A stretch of DNA of 60,549 bases, from NCBI GenBank assembly GCA_946482325.1, contig CAMLRA010000008.1, positions 1 to 60,549 of the forward strand, in the 5' to 3' direction. Positions within the stretch are counted from its first letter, which is position 1; every line of letters starts with the position of its first letter. Positions 53,044 to 60,549 of the stretch are shown here, piece after piece. A program made the translations under genes and the position numbers. Below the pieces are notes generated by a model. It searched no databases. It worked only from the letters and a program-made list of their open reading frames with translations, and was not told the DNA's origin. The DNA is from an uncultured Chromatiaceae bacterium. Its GTDB lineage: Bacteria > Pseudomonadota > Gammaproteobacteria > Enterobacterales > Alteromonadaceae.

Positions 53044-54098
53044 AGCGGGATCTCCAGACGGACTGTGACTTGCTGGTCGGCCAGCGTTAAAGTTAAAGCT
53101 GACAAATCGCCGTAGCGTTGTTGCAGGCGGGCGCGGGTATTGCTGAGGCCAATGCCGTGGTTCTGTCGGTCATCTGGCTTTGGGGCGACAGCGACTGGCG
53201 GCATGGAATTGCGCAGTTCACAACAGAGTTTCTGCGCTTCGACAAACAGCCGCACCTGCAGCTGACCGCCACTGCGCAGCGGTTCAATGCCGTGTTGCAA
53301 GGCGTTTTCTAATAAGGGTTGCAACAGCACCGGCGGCACCTGTAGTTGCAGTGGCAAGTCGTCGCTTTGTTGCCAGTCCAGTTGCAAACGCTCACCCAGG
53401 CGAATTTGCTGGATTTGCAGGTAGGCGCGGCTAAAGCTGAGTTCATCGGCCAGCGGCACCAGCTGAGTGCGGGTCTGATCCAGACTCTGACGCAATAAGG
53501 TGGTTAAGGCGGCCAGCATTTGGCTGGCCTGTTGTGGTTCAAGCCGGATCAACGCCTGCACATTAGCCAGGGTATTAAACAAAAAATGCGGTTCGATTTG
53601 CGACTGCAGCAATTTCAGTTGTTGCTCCAGCAGCTGTTTTTCCTGCTCGGATTGTCTCAGCGCGGTTTGCATCAGTTGTTGCTGCAATTGATATCTTTGA
53701 TCCAGCAGATAATAAAATGCCGTCATCGCGAGACTGACCAACGCCACAATACCGAGCAACGACAAATCAAAGCCTGGCTTGAACTCTTTGCCGGCAGCAC
53801 TGAACTGCCACCAGGTCCAGCCCATTGGTAAGCCAAACCAAAGCAATCCGGCCAACACCAACGCCAGACAGGTATTAGATGTCATTGACAGCGCAGGTCT
53901 GTTGCGTTGCAGCCAGCGAATGGTTGTTCGCATCGTCAGGCCAATACCATTGGCGTAGATCAATTGCAGCCACAATGGTCCCATGCCAAAAAAATTGAAC
54001 ATCAGCGCCAGTAGTGAGCACGGCACAATCAGGTTGAGTTGATCGCGCCAGAACGGTGGTTGCTCTTTGCAATGGATGGGTGGGCTGTCAGAAGGCAT
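53040..54098 (-). CDS. LytS-type sensor histidine kinase
   Basis: The 352-residue kinase has about four membrane helices (residues 20-145), a coiled-coil signalling helix, the His_kinase (LytS/YehU) motif IEPHFLFNTLANVQAL, and an HATPase domain with PLLENALQHGIEP and HGIGLSNTRARLQQ. It is the partner of the LytTR regulator downstream, with a four-base overlap, and its start overlaps the barrel gene by 11 bases. The signal is unknown; the linked barrel and lipoprotein suggest an envelope cue. Confidence 0.92.
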   Translation of the reverse strand: MPSDSPPIHCKEQPPFWRDQLNLIVPCSLLALMFNFFGMGPLWLQLIYANGIGLTMRTTIRWLQRNRPALSMTSNTCLALVLAGLLWFGLPMGWTWWQFSAAGKEFKPGFDLSLLGIVALVSLAMTAFYYLLDQRYQLQQQLMQTALRQSEQEKQLLEQQLKLLQSQIEPHFLFNTLANVQALIRLEPQQASQMLAALTTLLRQSLDQTRTQLVPLADELSFSRAYLQIQQIRLGERLQLDWQQSDDLPLQLQVPPVLLQPLLENALQHGIEPLRSGGQLQVRLFVEAQKLCCELRNSMPPVAVAPKPDDRQNHGIGLSNTRARLQQRYGDLSALTLTLADQQVTVRLEIPL

Positions 54099-55302
54099 AT
54101 TGGGCTCCGGCCACGACTTCGTGTTTTTTGCCTAGCAGACGGAAACTGCTGTCAGCAGGCCCAGCGAAGTGCTTGATCCCTATGTTAATTTTAACTTTGT
54201 CGCTGACACTATAACTGACAGCTCCGGAAATTAACAATCCTGTTACCGCTGGTTGATACAACAGCGTCAGGGATGGTTGCCAGTCCCCTTCTGCGCGCAG
54301 ATGCAGCAACCATTGTTGCCGTGTCAGCTGGCGGCCGCTGAACAGTTGCAGACTGCTTTGTTGCTCCTGCGCTTGCAAAGCCGGGCCGCGAAGCCGCTGT
54401 TGCAGTGCCTGCCAGTGAGCGTTGACGTTGGCCTGACCGTCGTAGTTGTATTCCAGCAGTAGATTCCAGCCGTGAGCATTCGTGTAATTCAGCCCGGCAC
54501 TGAGCTGCCAGGCGCCTTGTTTCTGCACGGCATCAGCCAGGGGCCGATCTATGGCAATGCCTGCCGGCAGCCCGGGTGTGAGCCATTGGATCCACAGATT
54601 GGTCCAATAATGTTGTTGCCACAGCAGGCTGCCCTGTAGCGCGAGGCCATCATTGAACACCCAGACTTGACTGGCACCCAGCCGCCAGCCGATATCGTCG
54701 TCATAGTGGGCCAATGCCTGCCACTCCAGGTCACCGGCTTGCTGATAATAGCGCCCGCCACAGCCGTTGCTGGCCGGCAAAGGCCGACCATAACGACGAT
54801 ATCCCAGCTCAGTCTGATTGCACAATAAAGTCCAGGCGTTGTCGCTACCAAACCAGTCGGCAGACGCTTGCCAGACGCCGGGCGCAACGACGGTATAGAG
54901 CGCTAGCGTGTCGGTTGGCGAAAATAAATCGAGCGGACGCAGGCCATAATTGACATCAAAATCGCGTTTGCGCTTACCGGCGCTAAAACTCCAGTTGCCA
55001 GCGTCAAAGCTCCAATAGGCTTCGGAGAATGCCAGTTTTTGCTCTGGTGTGGCATGTGCCGGGGATTGCGGGTCTGTACGCCACAAAGTGCTGGCGAGCT
55101 GGATTTGCTGGTTCGCGCCAGGCGCGTGTTGCCATTGTAAGTCGAGCGTCTGGAGAAGTAACTGCTGACGCTGCGGGCCACGCAGCAGACTATCGCCTTT
55201 AGCATGGCTGCCAAGCACGCGGTATTGCAGATCTGGCTGGGCAGCCTGACTGCTCAGGCCACAGCACAACAACACGATAACGATGGGATACCGCAGAAAC
55301 AT
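54088..55302 (-). CDS. predicted outer-membrane beta-barrel protein of the LytS/LytTR operon
   Basis: The 404-residue protein has a signal peptide (VIVLLCCGLSSQAAQPD) and many short amphipathic strands rich in W, Y and Q (NWSFSAGKRKRDFDVNYG, WNLLLEYNYDGQANVNAHW). It ends in a strand closed by phenylalanine (VVAGAQYAF), as barrels do. Two cysteines (TLLCNQTE and NGCGGRYY) sit in an extracellular-type loop. I do not recognise a named porin family. It is translationally linked to the sensor kinase, which is unusual and suggests the barrel's state or cargo is monitored, by inference. Confidence 0.75.
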   Translation of the reverse strand: MFLRYPIVIVLLCCGLSSQAAQPDLQYRVLGSHAKGDSLLRGPQRQQLLLQTLDLQWQHAPGANQQIQLASTLWRTDPQSPAHATPEQKLAFSEAYWSFDAGNWSFSAGKRKRDFDVNYGLRPLDLFSPTDTLALYTVVAPGVWQASADWFGSDNAWTLLCNQTELGYRRYGRPLPASNGCGGRYYQQAGDLEWQALAHYDDDIGWRLGASQVWVFNDGLALQGSLLWQQHYWTNLWIQWLTPGLPAGIAIDRPLADAVQKQGAWQLSAGLNYTNAHGWNLLLEYNYDGQANVNAHWQALQQRLRGPALQAQEQQSSLQLFSGRQLTRQQWLLHLRAEGDWQPSLTLLYQPAVTGLLISGAVSYSVSDKVKINIGIKHFAGPADSSFRLLGKKHEVVAGAQYAF

Positions 55303-55432
55303 TGCTCAGCTCCTTTTCTACCCGCTCAGCCCGATAACACCGGAGATGCTGACAGGATAAAAGGTGCCTGATCGTGTTGCTCTTTGGGCTGACCAAAGGT
55401 CAAAATTGCCGACCAGCTGTCAAAATGGACGG

Positions 55433-56593
55433 TTACATCGCGCGTAACACCGCCAGTTTGTCTTGCAACAGAGAACGTTTCTCCGGCTCGTAACTGTATT
55501 CCAGCGCTTCTTCCAGTAATTGCCGCGCCGCCTGATATTGATGATGCTTCAGATAGTGCCGGACCAATGCCTGATTGGCTTGTAGCAGGTATGGGACCTT
55601 TTTCTGTAAACGCTGATAGAGACTGATCGCCAGCGCTTCCCGTCCGGCCTGTTCCGCCTGCACCGCCTGGATATACAGCTCAAAAGGGTCATCACTGTCG
55701 GCCATCGCCAGCTGTTGTTCCAAGTGCTGTACTAAAGGTTGGTCACCAAGCTGGGTCGCTAACACCTGATAATTGTGCAATAACGCCAGGTGTTGCGGTG
55801 CGACTGCCAGGCCATATTGATACCACTGTTGCGCCAGCTCAGGCTGCTGCTGGCGTCGCAACAACACCGCCATCAGATTAATTGCCGGGACAAACTGGTC
55901 GTCTTGCTGCAGGCTGGTTTGTACCAGGGCATAGGCCTGGTCCAGCTCACCACGCAACAAAGCTTCGGCGGCTAAATTGTTGTAAACGGTGGCTCTGAAC
56001 CGGACTTCGCTGAGAAAATCACCCTGATAACTGAGTGGACCGCGGAAATAATCGATATAAAGCTGGCGGAAGTTTATCGAATCGGCGCTGGCTGCAGCGC
56101 TGAGATAACTGCGCACATGGGTGGCCTGTAATAGCAGATCGCCGCGGACGTCAATCACAGGCTCGCGGTAAGTAGCACGAAAGCGCACGTCGATGCCGGC
56201 GACATCAGCCAGTGCTTTGGTCAGCAACGCCAGGCTAACACAGTTGGCAGAACCACTGCGCATTACTTCATGCGCCGGACTGGTGCTGCCACTGAACTGA
56301 AATACCGCCAACACATTTTGCATGTAGCTGAACAGGCGGTATTCAGGTGTCTCATTGGCATAGCGTGGGTGGTGAAAATAGCTGAGAAAATCTTGTTTTT
56401 GCTCCGGAGTCAAAGCGAGCAAATCCTGCATCTGCACCACTGGCGCGGCTGCGGCAAAAATCTGTGCTGGTACTTGTGGCGCGCTAAAGCGCTCTGTTGC
56501 CTGTGACTCAACTGAGCTATCTGGTGGCGTCACCGTAAGATGCTGCGCACAACCAGTCAAACTCAGCATCAGACATAAAGCGAACCGGTGCAT
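55433..56593 (-). CDS. lipoprotein with transglutaminase-like core and TPR repeats
   Basis: The 386-residue protein has a lipobox ([10 protein letters not shown]). Residues about 90-180 contain a transglutaminase-like cysteine motif ([20 protein letters not shown]) and a candidate histidine ([11 protein letters not shown]). The second half is made of tetratricopeptide repeats ([40 protein letters not shown], and others). It is likely a periplasmic lipid-anchored protein-interaction factor. Whether it is an active thiol enzyme is uncertain because the third triad residue is not obvious. It starts the operon with the barrel, LytS and LytTR genes. Confidence 0.8.
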   Translation of the reverse strand: MHRFALCLMLSLTGCAQHLTVTPPDSSVESQATERFSAPQVPAQIFAAAAPVVQMQDLLALTPEQKQDFLSYFHHPRYANETPEYRLFSYMQNVLAVFQFSGSTSPAHEVMRSGSANCVSLALLTKALADVAGIDVRFRATYREPVIDVRGDLLLQATHVRSYLSAAASADSINFRQLYIDYFRGPLSYQGDFLSEVRFRATVYNNLAAEALLRGELDQAYALVQTSLQQDDQFVPAINLMAVLLRRQQQPELAQQWYQYGLAVAPQHLALLHNYQVLATQLGDQPLVQHLEQQLAMADSDDPFELYIQAVQAEQAGREALAISLYQRLQKKVPYLLQANQALVRHYLKHHQYQAARQLLEEALEYSYEPEKRSLLQDKLAVLRAM

Positions 56594-56773
56594 GTTCAGA
56601 CTCCTGAAATATTTTTCATATTGTTAACACATGAATTGCAGCGAATTCCAGCGGAAAATGAGGGGTGTCTACCGCATTCGTCGCACACTTTCGCCTTGTC
56701 GATGCTGGTCAGCCTTGCCCCGTCCGCCCGGACACGGCAGAATCAGGCAGCAACTCAAGCGGAAATCCCTATA

Positions 56774-58006
56774 ATGACAACAAAAACAACAGTAGCAGGT
56801 ACAGAATTGCCGAAAAAAGGCTTTTTTGCCCATTTCGGTTTAGTGCCACAAATTCTATTAGGCATGATTTTAGGTGTGGCGCTGGCAAGCTGGTCCACTG
56901 AGGCGGGTCAATCGGTCGCGATGTTAGGCGCTTTATTTGTTAAAGCCTTAAAAGCGGTCGCGCCGATTCTGGTGTTTGTGCTGGTCGCATCGGCTATTGC
57001 TAACCGCAAAATCGGTGGTCAGGCGAAGATGAAACCGGTGCTGGTGTTGTATTTACTCGGCACCTTTTTGGCGGCGCTGACTGCGGTGGGCGCCAGTTTT
57101 CTTTTTCCGAGCAGTCTGGTATTAAGCGATGTCCAGCAAGCCGTCACTGCGCCGGAAGGTATTGGTCAGGTGATTAAAGGCATTCTGTTCCAGGCAGTCG
57201 ATAATCCGGTGAATGCGCTGCTGACCGGCAACTTTATCGGCGTGTTAACCTGGTCGATTGGTTTTGGTCTGGGCCTGCACCATGCCAACAGCACGACGAA
57301 AAAAGTCTTCAGTGATATTTCACACGGCGTGTCGCATTTAGTGACATTAATTATCCGCTTGGCACCTCTTGGTATTTTTGGTCTGGTGGCCGAAACGGTG
57401 GCCACAACCGGTTTTGCTGGCCTCGCCAGTTATGGCCAGTTGCTGGCGGTGCTGGTGGGTTCAATGGCGGTGATTGCTTTTGTGGTGAATCCACTGCTGG
57501 TGTTTATCACCACCAAGCGTAATCCGTATCCGCTGGTGCTGACTTGTCTGCGTGAAAGCGGCATCCCGGCCTTTTTCACCAGAAGTTCTGCCGCCAATAT
57601 CCCGGTCAATATGATGCTGTGTGAAAAGCTGAAACTGGATGAAGATACCTATTCTGTGTCCATTCCGCTCGGCGCTACTATCAATATGGCCGGTGCTGCG
57701 ATCACTATCACAGTTCTGACGCTGGCGGCCGTGAACACACTCGGCATTCCGGTTGATTTCGCCACAGCGATGTTGCTCAGCGTGGTTGCATCGGTATGTG
57801 CCTGCGGTGCTTCTGGCGTGGCTGGTGGTTCGTTATTGCTGATCCCACTGGCCTGTGGCCTGTTTGGTATTCCGGCAGAAGTGGCGATGCAGGTGGTGGC
57901 TGTTGGTTTTATCATCGGTGTAGTGCAGGATTCCTGTGAAACCGCACTGAACAGTTCGACCGATGTAGTCTTTACCGCCGCAGTCAGTCAGCGCGCTGGC
58001 AGTTAA
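56774..58006 (+). CDS. sstT: sodium/serine-threonine symporter SstT
   Basis: The 410-residue transporter belongs to the dicarboxylate/amino acid:cation symporter family and matches SstT ([79 protein letters not shown]). It imports serine and threonine with sodium. The ATG is chosen over a longer frame because the family N-terminus begins here. The ABC-free locus and a hairpin beyond the stop suggest a single-gene unit. Confidence 0.95.
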   Translation: MTTKTTVAGTELPKKGFFAHFGLVPQILLGMILGVALASWSTEAGQSVAMLGALFVKALKAVAPILVFVLVASAIANRKIGGQAKMKPVLVLYLLGTFLAALTAVGASFLFPSSLVLSDVQQAVTAPEGIGQVIKGILFQAVDNPVNALLTGNFIGVLTWSIGFGLGLHHANSTTKKVFSDISHGVSHLVTLIIRLAPLGIFGLVAETVATTGFAGLASYGQLLAVLVGSMAVIAFVVNPLLVFITTKRNPYPLVLTCLRESGIPAFFTRSSAANIPVNMMLCEKLKLDEDTYSVSIPLGATINMAGAAITITVLTLAAVNTLGIPVDFATAMLLSVVASVCACGASGVAGGSLLLIPLACGLFGIPAEVAMQVVAVGFIIGVVQDSCETALNSSTDVVFTAAVSQRAGS

Positions 58007-58011
58007 TTTGA

Positions 58012-58050
58012 CAACCAGGGCCGGTACCTGTGGGTACTGGTCCTGGGTTG
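58012..58050. repeat. long imperfect hairpin after sstT
   Basis: CAACCAGGGCCGGTACC and GGTACTGGTCCTGGGTTG pair around TGTG in a stem of about 17 bp with a few mismatches. No T-run follows. It may be a REP-like or mRNA-end-protecting element; the similar size and GC content to REP units suggest the former, as inference. Confidence 0.5.
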
Positions 58051-58138
58051 TAGTCCGCCTTTGAATCCTTCTAAAGCACGAAAACCAAGCCGCTAATTCC
58101 ATTTCGTTATATCTGAGCCGATTTGCTTCTTGGATTCA

Positions 58139-58154
58139 GGACGTTTAGACGTCT
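58139..58154. promoter_or_regulatory. possible MetJ operator (two met boxes) upstream of cysG
   Basis: Two adjacent eight-base units, GGACGTTT (6 of 8) and AGACGTCT (8 of 8 of the met-box consensus), lie about 105 bases before the cysG start and just upstream of a TAAAAT -10-like element. MetJ binds tandem met boxes with S-adenosylmethionine. A perfect 8-mer alone is expected about once in a window this size, so the call rests on the tandem and the sulfur-related gene. Confidence 0.35.
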
Positions 58155-58260
58155 AATATCGCAGCCAGATAAAATCATCACACCGCTTTTTGCAAAAAAT
58201 GCAGTATGGTGAGTCGACGATCTGAGCCTGTTCAAGGCAGGAGCCCGTGGGGATATTAGC

Positions 58261-59673
58261 GTGCAGTATTTACCGATTTTCACTGATTTAACCGGCAAGG
58301 CCGTGCTGCTGGTCGGCGGCGGCCATGTCGCGCTGCGTAAAGCGCGGGCACTGCTCGATGCCGGCGCTGTGCTGACGGTGGTGTCGCATCAGTTTGAAAC
58401 GGATTTCCACGATTGGGCCAGCCAAGGCAAAGCTACACTGCTGCAAGGCGATTTTCAGCCAGAACAAATCAGCGGCCATTGGCTGGTGATTGCTGCCACC
58501 GACGATGATGCGGTCAACGCCGCCGTGCATCAGGCTGCCACGGCGCGGCAAGTCTGGGTGAACACCGTTGATGACCAGGACAAATGCGAGTTTATTTTTC
58601 CGTCCATTATTAACCGCGCCCCCATTCAAATCGCCATTTCCAGCGGCGGTGCGGCGCCGGTATTAGTGCGTCGCCTGCGCGAACAGTTAGAAACCTTATT
58701 GCCGCAGCACCTCGGGCCTTTGGCGACCCTGGTTGGCAAATTCCGCAAGCAGGTGCAGCAGAAGCTGGACAACTTCGCGGCCCGCCGCCAGTTTTACGAA
58801 CAGGTGTTCAGCTCTAAAGTGGTGAGCTTGCTGCAAAGCGGCCAGCCGCAGGCCGCAGAAGACACGCTGGAACAAATGCTGGACGGCCATCAGCCGCTGC
58901 GCGGTGAAGTGTTTGTCGTCGGTGCTGGTCCCGGCGACCCGGAGTTATTGACGCTGAAAGCCTTGCAGCTGATGCAACAGGCTGATGTGGTGGTGTACGA
59001 CTACTTGGTCTCGGAACCCATTATGGCGCTGGTGCGCCGCGACGCTGAGCTTATCTGTGTGGGTAAAAAAGCCGGCGCCCACTCGGTCGCGCAGGAAGAG
59101 ACCAACGCGCTGCTGGTACGGCTCGCACTGGAAGGCAAGAAAGTCTGCCGGTTAAAAGGCGGCGACCCCTTTATTTTTGGCCGCGGCGCAGAAGAAATTG
59201 AAGTCTTGTTGCCGCATCAAATTCCATTTCAGGTGGTGCCGGGCATCACAGCAGCTGCCGGTTGTGCGGCTTATGCCGGTATTCCGCTGACGCATCGCGA
59301 CTATGCCCAGGCCGTGCAATTTGTCACCGGCCATTGCCAGAAAGACGGCAAAGAGCCGGACTGGCACAGCCTCAGCCGGCCGAACCAAACCTTAGTGATT
59401 TATATGGGGCTGATGAAGTCGGCACATATTCAGGCGCAGCTGCTGGCCGCAGGCCGAGCCGCAGACACGCCGGTGGCGATTCTGGAAAACGGCACCCGGC
59501 CTGAGCAGCGGGTGATTACCGGCACGCTCGGGCAGCTGGCGGAACTGATTGAAACCCGGCAGGTGCAATCACCGGCCTTGCTGGTGATTGGCGAAGTGGT
59601 GGCGCTGCAAGCCAAATTGGCCTGGTACGGCGCACAGGCGCCACGGGCATTGCTGACGCCACTACACGGATAA
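58261..59673 (+). CDS. cysG: trifunctional sirohaem synthase CysG
   Basis: The 470-residue enzyme makes sirohaem for CysI. The N-terminal dehydrogenase/ferrochelatase (about 1-150) has MQYLPIFTDLTGKAVLLVGGG and the NAD-binding region. The C-terminal uroporphyrinogen-III methyltransferase (about 215-460) has VGAGPGDPELLTLKALQLMQ, DYLVSEPIMAL, CRLKGGDPFIFGRGAEE and VVPGITAAAGCAAYAGIPLTHRD. The start is GTG, and its N-terminus matches CysG. It leads the second sulfur-assimilation operon, with cysD 48 bases behind. Confidence 0.96.
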   Translation: MQYLPIFTDLTGKAVLLVGGGHVALRKARALLDAGAVLTVVSHQFETDFHDWASQGKATLLQGDFQPEQISGHWLVIAATDDDAVNAAVHQAATARQVWVNTVDDQDKCEFIFPSIINRAPIQIAISSGGAAPVLVRRLREQLETLLPQHLGPLATLVGKFRKQVQQKLDNFAARRQFYEQVFSSKVVSLLQSGQPQAAEDTLEQMLDGHQPLRGEVFVVGAGPGDPELLTLKALQLMQQADVVVYDYLVSEPIMALVRRDAELICVGKKAGAHSVAQEETNALLVRLALEGKKVCRLKGGDPFIFGRGAEEIEVLLPHQIPFQVVPGITAAAGCAAYAGIPLTHRDYAQAVQFVTGHCQKDGKEPDWHSLSRPNQTLVIYMGLMKSAHIQAQLLAAGRAADTPVAILENGTRPEQRVITGTLGQLAELIETRQVQSPALLVIGEVVALQAKLAWYGAQAPRALLTPLHG

Positions 59674-59721
59674 CAACTTAAACAGATTGAATTTAATAGG
59701 TTTTATAGCAAGGTAACTGAT

Positions 59722-60549
59722 ATGCCGACCTTAACGCACTTACAACAGCTCGAAGCGGAAAGTATTCAAATCTTCCGTGAAGTAGCGGCCGAATTTGATA
59801 ATCCGGTGATGCTGTATTCGATTGGCAAAGACTCGTCGGTGCTGCTGCATCTGGCGCGTAAAGCCTTTTATCCGGGCAAGATCCCGTTCCCGCTGCTCCA
59901 TGTCGACACCGACTGGAAATTCCGCGAGATGATTGAATTTCGCGACAAAGTGGCGAAGGAATATGGCTTTGACCTGTTGGTGCACAAAAACCCGGAAGGG
60001 CTGGCGATGGGCATGAACCCCTTCACCTTCGGCAGTGCCAAACACACCGACGTGATGAAAACCGAAGGTTTGAAGCAGGCGCTGAATAAATATGGGTTTG
60101 ACGCCGCTTTTGGAGGCGCCCGTCGTGACGAAGAAAAATCCCGCGCCAAAGAACGGATTTATTCATTCCGCGACCAATATCACCGCTGGGACCCGAAAAA
60201 CCAACGGCCAGAGCTGTGGCATACCTACAACGGTCAGGTCAACAAAGGCGAAAGTATCCGCGTGTTCCCGTTGTCGAACTGGACTGAACTGGATATCTGG
60301 CAGTACATCTATCAGGAAAACATCGACATAGTGCCGCTGTATTTCGCCGCGTATCGTCCGGTGGTGGAACGTAATGGCACGCTGATCATGGTCGACGACG
60401 ACCGCATGCCACTTAATCCTGGCGAACAGCCGGAGCAAAAACTGGTGCGCTTCCGTACGCTGGGTTGTTATCCGCTGACCGGCGCTATTGAATCCGACGC
60501 CGACAGCCTGACCGGCATTATCGAAGAAATGTTGTTATCGCGCTCCAGC
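59722..60549 (+). CDS. cysD: sulfate adenylyltransferase subunit 2 (3' end outside window)
   Basis: The window holds the first 276 codons of CysD (E. coli has 302), so about 25-30 residues are missing. The PP-loop nucleotide-binding motif [13 protein letters not shown] is near residue 33, followed by [29 protein letters not shown] and [15 protein letters not shown]. With CysN it adenylates sulfate to APS. The ATG is preceded by AAGGTAA. cysN is expected immediately downstream, outside the window. Confidence 0.96.
   Translation, partial: MPTLTHLQQLEAESIQIFREVAAEFDNPVMLYSIGKDSSVLLHLARKAFYPGKIPFPLLHVDTDWKFREMIEFRDKVAKEYGFDLLVHKNPEGLAMGMNPFTFGSAKHTDVMKTEGLKQALNKYGFDAAFGGARRDEEKSRAKERIYSFRDQYHRWDPKNQRPELWHTYNGQVNKGESIRVFPLSNWTELDIWQYIYQENIDIVPLYFAAYRPVVERNGTLIMVDDDRMPLNPGEQPEQKLVRFRTLGCYPLTGAIESDADSLTGIIEEMLLSRSS

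Noticed and set aside
44141..58006. integrated mobile element or genomic island
   Set aside because: No integrase, transposase, tRNA, flanking direct repeats or phage genes were seen; only the lipoprotein pair stands out in composition.
58139..58154. calling MetJ control of cysG as established
   Set aside because: Only two boxes, one imperfect; a perfect 8-mer is expected about once by chance in 60 kb, so it is kept as a low-confidence site.
1..60549. CRISPR arrays, toxin-antitoxin or defence systems
   Set aside because: No spaced repeats and no defence-type nuclease, methylase or toxin genes were found.

Overview
The window is a gammaproteobacterial chromosome segment. The protein families and gene order (polA–spf–engB–cytochrome c4–Csr-type RNA–yihI–hemN, katB–ankB, cysJIH, cysG–cysD, sstT, YggN, DUF3019, rhombosortase-type C-terminus) fit a Rheinheimera/Alishewanella-like member of the Alteromonadales/Chromatiaceae group. 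The genus is inferred from gene content only. Base composition is about 50-55% GC by eye, with AT-rich intergenic RNA loci and one AT-rich lipoprotein pair near 48.4-49.2 kb. I see no tRNA, rRNA, CRISPR array, insertion sequence or prophage.

Layout. 0-9.5 kb: 3' part of sbcC, a small membrane protein, a Spo0M-like protein, a DUF3019/OmpR-type two-component operon followed by a periplasmic binding protein, an orphan ATP-grasp enzyme, and a DesK/DesR-like two-component pair. 9.5-18.2 kb: a secreted M14 carboxypeptidase with a GlyGly-CTERM-like tail, a giant PAS/GAF/GGDEF/EAL protein, DUF481 and MscS membrane proteins, and DUF1285. 18.2-28.8 kb: the hemN–yihI–cytochrome c4–engB–polA–cytochrome c5 housekeeping block, which carries the most interesting non-coding content. 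29-38.5 kb: a GAF-GAF-GGDEF protein with a dead EAL domain, rep, ubiK with an easily missed 50-residue gene behind it, an esterase, the periplasmic catalase/ankyrin pair and a RidA-like protein. 38.5-44.1 kb: a YggN-like protein and cysJIH. 44.1-58 kb: accessory genes, namely a MacB/LolCDE-like ABC system with a LolA-like protein, PaiB-like protein, two small lipoproteins, a LysR regulator facing a four-gene detoxification-type operon, a LytS/LytTR operon with an outer-membrane barrel and a transglutaminase/TPR lipoprotein, and sstT. 58-60.5 kb: cysG and the start of cysD.

Main discoveries. (1) A Csr/Rsm-type regulatory RNA lies upstream of yihI, where csrC lies in enterobacteria. It has seven GGA motifs (four ACGGAA), a sigma-70 promoter, a rho-independent terminator, and a TGTGAG-N6-CTCACA palindrome about 178 bp upstream that matches the GacA/UvrY box. 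(2) Spot 42 (spf) lies between polA and engB with its promoter, its terminator and a 12-codon reading frame at the position of E. coli spfP. (3) Directly downstream of spf, on the same strand, is a compact candidate small RNA of about 95 nt with a perfect TATAAT box, a C-rich loop and a perfect terminator hairpin. Together they make a three-RNA regulatory neighbourhood around engB.

Core sulfur assimilation is split in two parts (cysJIH and cysG-cysD) separated by about 14 kb of accessory genes. A possible MetJ box lies upstream of cysG and a pair of REP-like elements lies between cysI and cysH.
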